64,000 nucleotides of DNA, from contig CAYVIB010000009.1 in assembly GCA_964451365.1 (NCBI GenBank), positions 62,001 through 126,000 on the forward strand. Reading direction: 5' to 3'. The translations under genes were made by a program, and so were the position numbers. Within the stretch, counting starts at the first letter, position 1. Each line of letters opens with the position of its first letter. Below the pieces are notes generated by a model. That model was not told the origin of the DNA and ran no database searches. It saw nothing but the letters and a program-made list of their open reading frames with translations. Below are positions 59,769-64,000 of the stretch, one piece after another. The stretch comes from CAYVIB01 sp964451365. GTDB lineage: Bacteria; Pseudomonadota; Gammaproteobacteria; Pseudomonadales; Cellvibrionaceae.

Positions 59769-59856
59769 CAGTACAGATTCACCATTTAATTATTGCACCT
59801 ATACAGTTTTGGAATTTTGGATTCTGTACCGATCGCGAAAGAACAAATCTGTACTG
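59769..59856. promoter_or_regulatory. Probable MocR operators between phzF-like and mocR-like genes
   Basis: CAGTACAGATT (59769-59779) and AATCTGTACTG (59846-59856) are perfect inverted copies 66 bp apart. Two further related half-sites, TATACAG and TTCTGTACC, lie between them. The shared core CTGTAC is repeated throughout the divergent promoter, as expected for a MocR regulator controlling itself and the neighbouring gene. Confidence 0.6.
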
Positions 59857-59885
59857 CCCGCGTTTTAACTACCGGAGGTGAAAGC

Positions 59886-61304
59886 TTGAACCTGTACCGT
59901 GAACTCGCGCTGGAACTGGCGAGGGGAATTGAAGCCGGTGTTTACCGGCCGGGCGATAAACTGCCGGGAATCCGTTCCACCAGCAGCAATATGGGAGTCA
60001 GCCCGGCAACGGCGGTTGCCGCCTACCAACAGCTGGAACTCGACGGTTATATCGAAGCGCGCCCCCGGTCGGGCTTCTACGTCAAACCCCGGCAGCGGCC
60101 GAATATCGACGAGCCGGCCCAGACAATCAAAGCGCCCACAAAACCCAAGCTGGTGACCGGTCGGGAACGGGTGCTGCGCCTGGCCGAACAGGCCAACCAT
60201 CCGGACGTGGTCAAATTCGGCGCCGCGGTTCCGGACCCCTACTACCTTCCCACCCGCGCGGTGGAAAAAGCATTGACCACAAGCGCCCGGCAAAACCGCG
60301 CGCGAATCTGCAATTATGAATTTCCCCTGGGAGCGGAAAAGCTGCGCCGGCAACTGGCCCGCCGCATGACGGAAATCGGCTGCCTTAGCAAGGCGGACGA
60401 CATTGTTATTACCAGCGGCTGCCAGGAAGCGGTGCACCTTGCGCTGAAAATCCTGACTCAACCCGGTGATGTGATTGCACTGGAATCCCCCACCTATCAC
60501 GGCCATTTGCAGACGGCGGATTCCCTTGGCCTGAAGGTAGTGGAAATTCCCACCCATCCGCGCACGGGCATTTCCCTGGAAGCACTGGAACTGGCGCTTG
60601 AGCAGTGGCCGGTAAAAGCCTGCCTGGTAATTCCCAACTTCAGCAACCCACTGGGCGCGCTGATGCCGGACAAAAACAAAAAAGCGCTGGTGAAATTGAT
60701 GGCGCGATTCGAGGTTCCGCTTATCGAGGACGATATCTACGGCGACCTCGGCTTCAACCAGAAACGGCCGGGCGTGTTAAAAACCTACGACCGCACCGGC
60801 AATGTGCTGCACTGCTCGTCGTTTTCCAAAACCATGGCGCCGGGGCTGCGCATCGGCTGGATCATGGCCGGGCACTACCACGAACAGATCGCCTACCAGA
60901 AATTTATCACCAGCATTTCCGCCCCGACTTTGCAGCAACTGGCGGTGGCATCGATGCTGGAATCCGGTCAGTACCAAAAGCACCTGCGGTTTATTCGCAC
61001 TGAACTTGCCCAGTGTGTCAGCAATGTGGTGGAGGCTATCGGCCGCTATTTTCCCGCTGGCACACGCGTCAGCAATCCGGAAGGCGGCTGTGTGTTATGG
61101 GTGGAATTGCCGAAACAGATCGATACCGTGGCCCTGGCGGAAAAAGCGATAGAAAAAGGGGTCAGCATTGCACCGGGGCCGATTTTTTCCATATCGCAAA
61201 AGTACCGCAACTGCATGCGCTTGTCTTGCGGTGTGGTCTGGAATCGGCGAACGGAGCGGGCTATCGAAACACTGGCGGAACTGATGGGGATTCCTGACCG
61301 TTAA
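59886..61304 (+). CDS. MocR-type regulator: GntR HTH fused to aminotransferase domain
   Basis: The N-terminal 70 residues are a GntR winged helix (NLYRELALELARGIEAGVYR, GDKLPGIRSTSSNMGVS). The next 390 form a class I aminotransferase fold with the PLP Lys in CSSFSKTMAPGLRIGW. MocR proteins use PLP-amino acid adducts as signals and rarely act as enzymes. The TTG at 59886 follows a strong GGAGGTG; earlier in-frame starts have no ribosome site. It is divergent from the PhzF-like gene. Confidence 0.88.
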   Translation: MNLYRELALELARGIEAGVYRPGDKLPGIRSTSSNMGVSPATAVAAYQQLELDGYIEARPRSGFYVKPRQRPNIDEPAQTIKAPTKPKLVTGRERVLRLAEQANHPDVVKFGAAVPDPYYLPTRAVEKALTTSARQNRARICNYEFPLGAEKLRRQLARRMTEIGCLSKADDIVITSGCQEAVHLALKILTQPGDVIALESPTYHGHLQTADSLGLKVVEIPTHPRTGISLEALELALEQWPVKACLVIPNFSNPLGALMPDKNKKALVKLMARFEVPLIEDDIYGDLGFNQKRPGVLKTYDRTGNVLHCSSFSKTMAPGLRIGWIMAGHYHEQIAYQKFITSISAPTLQQLAVASMLESGQYQKHLRFIRTELAQCVSNVVEAIGRYFPAGTRVSNPEGGCVLWVELPKQIDTVALAEKAIEKGVSIAPGPIFSISQKYRNCMRLSCGVVWNRRTERAIETLAELMGIPDR

Positions 61305-61509
61305 AAAAGACCAATTCCGGGATGGCGTCATATTAATGTTCCGTAACGTTGTTATAGAATGACCGCGCTCCCGCCAAATTATCTTTTTTGGCTACCGTGA
61401 TATCCATTTAGTGGCGATAGCACAATGGTTACTATTTAACCTGCAACTGTGCGATGTTCAAGGCGCCTCGAACCAAATAATCAAAAAGTAAGAAACAAGA
61501 GGATTGAAT

Positions 61510-62448
61510 ATGCGTAATCTCCTGATACCCTTTATTGCCCTTGCCCTTGCCCTGGCGGCGTGCGATCAACAACAGGCACCCGAAACCGAACAACAGCCTG
61601 TGCCGGAAGTAAGCGAGCAAAATGAAAAAGCCACTCCCGACACTGCCACCGAAACCACTGACGCTGATCTCGATGCGATTCTCGCTGCCCAGCCCGAGGA
61701 GGCTCAGGCACGCTATCCCTACCGTCACCCCAAGGAAACCATCGAGTTTTTTGGCATTGAACCGGGCATGACCGTGGTCGAGGCGCTGCCCGGCGGCGGT
61801 TGGTATACAAAAATACTGCTGCCCTACCTCGGCAGCGAAGGCCATTTGATCGGCGTGGATTATCCGCTAGCCATGTGGTCGGAGTTCGGTTTCTTCGATG
61901 ACAAGTTTATCGAGGGCAAAAAAATATGGGCAAGCACCTGGACCGAGGAAGCTAAAGGCTGGCGCGGCGCAAATGGTCCCGAAGTGTCCGCCTTCGTGTT
62001 CGGTGCCATGCCGGAAGAAATGGCCGGCACGGCGGACGCGGTATTGTTCATTCGAGCGCTGCACAACCTGGCGCGGTTTGAGAGTAACGGCGGTTACCTG
62101 ACGACCGCACTGTCGGATGCTTACAATATATTGAAACCCGGCGGTATCGTCGGCGTCGTTCAGCACCACGCCCGCGACGAAATGCCCGACGAGTGGGCGG
62201 ACGGCTCCCGCGGTTACCTGAAAAAAGGCTTTGTTATCGACAAAATGAAGGAGGCCGGCTTTGAGCTTGTAGCGGAAAATGACATTAATGCCAATCCGCA
62301 GGATCAACCCACCGAGGAAGACATTGTCTGGCGATTGCCGCCTTCACTGAACACCAGCAAGGAAAACCCGGAACTGCGTGAGCAAATGCAGGCCATTGGC
62401 GAATCCAACAGAATGACCTTGTTGTTCAGAAAACCTGAATCTGAATGA
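61510..62448 (+). CDS. Lipoprotein with methyltransferase-like fold
   Basis: The 312-residue protein begins with a lipoprotein signal (MRNLLIPFIALALALAAC) and a Glu/Thr-rich linker. The domain then reads GIEPGMTVVEALPGGGWYTKILLPYLG, shown here in two parts: GMTVVEALPGGGWYT and LLPYLG. LIGVDYPLAMW, ADAVLFIRALHNLAR and NILKPGGIVGVVQHH follow, an order that fits a class I SAM methyltransferase. An exported protein would not have SAM available, so the activity is doubtful. The ATG at 61510 follows AGAGGA. Confidence 0.8.
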   Translation: MRNLLIPFIALALALAACDQQQAPETEQQPVPEVSEQNEKATPDTATETTDADLDAILAAQPEEAQARYPYRHPKETIEFFGIEPGMTVVEALPGGGWYTKILLPYLGSEGHLIGVDYPLAMWSEFGFFDDKFIEGKKIWASTWTEEAKGWRGANGPEVSAFVFGAMPEEMAGTADAVLFIRALHNLARFESNGGYLTTALSDAYNILKPGGIVGVVQHHARDEMPDEWADGSRGYLKKGFVIDKMKEAGFELVAENDINANPQDQPTEEDIVWRLPPSLNTSKENPELREQMQAIGESNRMTLLFRKPESE

Positions 62449-62452
62449 TCCT

Positions 62453-62481
62453 AAAAAGGGCTCTTATTGAGCCCTTTTTTT
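62453..62481 (+). terminator. Intrinsic terminator
   Basis: AAAAAGGGCTC and GAGCCCTTTTTTT pair around TTATT, directly after the methyltransferase-fold lipoprotein gene. It has the shape of a classical rho-independent terminator. Confidence 0.9.
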
Positions 62482-62644
62482 CAGTCCTGTTAATTAACAG
62501 GTATGATTCGATTATTCACTCAATCCAGCCTGAGTCCCGCCGGCAAAATATATTCTTATTTCGACTGTCATATTTGGATATAAAGATAGGGATATCTTCT
62601 TCGGATAACTGACCCACCAACCGCACAAACGAGGGGACAAAATT

Positions 62645-62818
62645 ATGAGCAACGGCAAAAAAGTTGAAGGCAAAACTACCGACCAGGCACTACCGCAAAA
62701 ATCACCTGAGGAAACCCTGCTCGATCACGAACACCGGGATGAAATTCTGGACGAGGCACTGGAGGAAACTTTCCCCGCCAGTGATCCCATCGAACTTGCA
62801 TCCGATCGCGAAACCTGA
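62645..62818 (+). CDS. Small TFPASDP-motif protein
   Basis: A 57-residue protein follows a GAGGGG ribosome site. It is acidic and helical, with ILDEALEETFPASDPIELAS near the end. The L-x-x-TFPASDP motif is a recurring signature of small conserved proteobacterial proteins whose role is unknown. Confidence 0.75.
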   Translation: MSNGKKVEGKTTDQALPQKSPEETLLDHEHRDEILDEALEETFPASDPIELASDRET

Positions 62819-62850
62819 TGACTTGAGGACTTTTCCCATGGAAACCCGCC

Positions 62851-63228
62851 TCAGTTTTGCCGCACTCCAAGATAAAGAACAATAACCAACGCCAGCCCCA
62901 GCAACGCTACCACTCCATTTACCGGCAGTCCCCATTTGGTTCCGTAGCCGGCGGGAATTTCGTTTTCGTTCAGCGTCTTTAACGCCGCTGTGTACTGTTT
63001 CATCGAAACGAGGGCGGCAAACACACCGAGAATAATAAATGCCGCACCCAGCCAGAATAACGCCGTTTCCTGTCCGGCATGAATGCCGGAAGGAGACAGA
63101 ACACGGATAAGCATACCCGCCCGCTCAACCAAAAATCCAAACGCGATAAGCGCAAGGCTGGTTCTGTTCCATGCCAGCAAGGTACGCTCGGCGGCAAAAA
63201 GAACGCGTGGGTCTTTAAGGTCCGACAT
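62851..63228 (-). CDS. DUF202 (YidH-like) membrane protein
   Basis: The 125-residue protein has the DUF202 start DPRVLFAAERTLLAWNRTSL and three hydrophobic segments. The family includes YidH and the transmembrane part of yeast Vtc proteins, but no function is set for the bacterial form. Confidence 0.87.
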   Translation of the reverse strand: MSDLKDPRVLFAAERTLLAWNRTSLALIAFGFLVERAGMLIRVLSPSGIHAGQETALFWLGAAFIILGVFAALVSMKQYTAALKTLNENEIPAGYGTKWGLPVNGVVALLGLALVIVLYLGVRQN

Positions 63229-63261
63229 GCTCCACCCTCCTCCGGAATATTTTCATGCGCA

Positions 63262-63804
63262 TCAAAAAACCGTGCCTGTATTTTTGTTATCAATACTTAC
63301 ACCGTTCTTGTTTTGCCAGTATTCCGCAATTCCCGCCCGGCCACGGTTTTCAGCCCAATTATTCAGCGTCTCACGCTCGTGGAGAAATTCATAACGCGGA
63401 ACGGCAAATCCGCAGGAAGTTTGCACCAGATCGATATCCAGGTCGAAAACCTGCCTTGCGCCCACGTTCTCGTTGAAGTGCCGGTATAAATCATCCCACT
63501 CGCTATCCCTGGGATGAATAACCCGGGCTTTACCGTAAAGCCGCAGTATCAGCGGCTGCTTGTCGAAAGAGCAAAACATAATGGTCATTCTGCCGTTTTC
63601 CAGAACATGCGCTGACGTTTCGTTTCCACTGCCGGTCAGGTTTAACCAGATGACCCGATTGTCGTCAAGCACACGCAAACTGTCCATGCCTTTGGGCGAG
63701 ATATTGACACGCCCTTCCGCTCCCGCCGAACCGACAAAGAATACTTTTTGCTCCCTGATGAAACTGATGTGATCTTCGTTTAGTTGTTCGAATTGTTTGG
63801 CCAC
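63262..63804 (-). CDS. Pyridoxamine 5'-phosphate oxidase-family protein
   Basis: The 180-residue protein has a split-barrel flavin-binding fold: FFVGSAGAEGRVNISPKGMD, RVIWLNLTGSGNETSAHVLE and RMTIMFCSFDKQPLILRLYG. It lacks the features of true PdxH. It is likely a flavin-dependent enzyme or general stress protein. Confidence 0.83.
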   Translation of the reverse strand: MAKQFEQLNEDHISFIREQKVFFVGSAGAEGRVNISPKGMDSLRVLDDNRVIWLNLTGSGNETSAHVLENGRMTIMFCSFDKQPLILRLYGKARVIHPRDSEWDDLYRHFNENVGARQVFDLDIDLVQTSCGFAVPRYEFLHERETLNNWAENRGRAGIAEYWQNKNGVSIDNKNTGTVF

Positions 63805-63943
63805 TGGTTCCTCCGCAGACCCTTTGTTGAAATTAACGGCAGTATATCCGATTGAGCCAGCGGGCGCTCGCCCACTATTTAACTGGTGGCACGCTCGTTG
63901 CTAAATTACAGGGATAGTTAAAACGGAACAGGAGGTAACTATT

Positions 63944-64000
63944 ATGCACCTTCAAATCATTATTGGCAGTGTTCGTGAAGGCAGGGTGGCGAAGCCAGTC
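63944..64000 (+). CDS. NADPH-dependent FMN reductase, N-terminus only
   Basis: The frame starts at an ATG after a strong CAGGAGGTAAC ribosome site and is cut by the window edge after 19 codons. MHLQIIIGSVREGRVAKPV matches the opening of NAD(P)H-dependent FMN reductases (IIGS-R-GR-x-KPV), with the flavin phosphate loop GSVREGR. Confidence 0.75.
   Translation, partial: MHLQIIIGSVREGRVAKPV

Noticed and set aside
1..64000. CRISPR arrays, insertion sequences, prophage genes, tRNA and rRNA genes
   Set aside because: I looked for regularly spaced repeats, transposase or integrase frames and tRNA-like cloverleafs and saw none. tRNA genes are easy to miss by eye, so this is a weak negative.

Overview
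The window is about 64 kb of gammaproteobacterial chromosome. It suggests a flagellated, polysaccharide-degrading relative of Pseudomonas, most like the Cellvibrionaceae. That placement is inference. It rests on three things: the run argG-motY-pyrC-rnt-prx-bfd-bfr, followed after an insertion by grxD-argD-argF (the Pseudomonas arrangement as I remember it); a Pseudomonas-type NrdA with two ATP-cones; and a poly-Gly lipoprotein subtilase together with a GH79 remnant. No phage, insertion sequence, CRISPR array, rRNA or tRNA was seen.

Layout. 1-6.7 kb: a partial YqhA membrane protein, a lipoprotein, an NhaD antiporter, pyrB, sbcB (exonuclease I), a carbonic anhydrase and dcd. 6.8-16.7 kb: mrp facing metG. 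metG leads directly into rnfABC-mscS-rnfDGE, so a mechanosensitive channel gene sits inside the Rnf electron-transport operon. 16.8-21.7 kb: a CBS protein, a DUF3445 haem N-demethylase-like protein, an internally shortened cupin, PH-domain and TM2 membrane proteins and an M48 protease. 21.9-27.9 kb: argG, motY (behind a sigma-28-type promoter), pyrC, rnt, peroxiredoxin, bfd (behind a Fur-type box) and bacterioferritin. 28-35.2 kb: material absent from the remembered Pseudomonas order, namely a membrane Ser/Thr kinase, a broken PepSY gene, and a secreted S8 protease coupled to a PrcB-like lipoprotein. 35.2-38.9 kb: grxD with an IscR-type site, argD, argF and a decayed GH79 gene.

39-47.3 kb: acylphosphatase, exonuclease III, an esterase, an AlgP-like protein, a large palindromic repeat, an ABC exporter, endonuclease V, a DHOD-like protein and a CHAD protein. 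47.3-53.8 kb: nrdA and nrdB with tandem NrdR boxes and DnaA boxes upstream, then three poorly known small genes. 53.9-64 kb: cysK, a very GGA-rich CsrB/RsmZ-like small RNA behind a GacA-type site, a thioredoxin-like protein, a YdbS/YdbT pair, LysE and PhzF genes facing a MocR regulator, an exported methyltransferase-fold lipoprotein, small stress-type proteins, and the start of an FMN reductase.

The strongest observations are four. The first is the CsrB-like RNA, with about 32 GGA motifs in roughly 375 nt, a GacA-like site and an intrinsic terminator. The second is the GH79 remnant, which keeps one reading frame through two in-frame stops. The third is the subtilase/PrcB pair, reminiscent of the Treponema dentilisin complex. 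The fourth is a set of well-formed regulator sites (NrdR pair, sigma-28, IscR, Fur) that fit the genes they precede. All family assignments come from reading motifs. No search was run.
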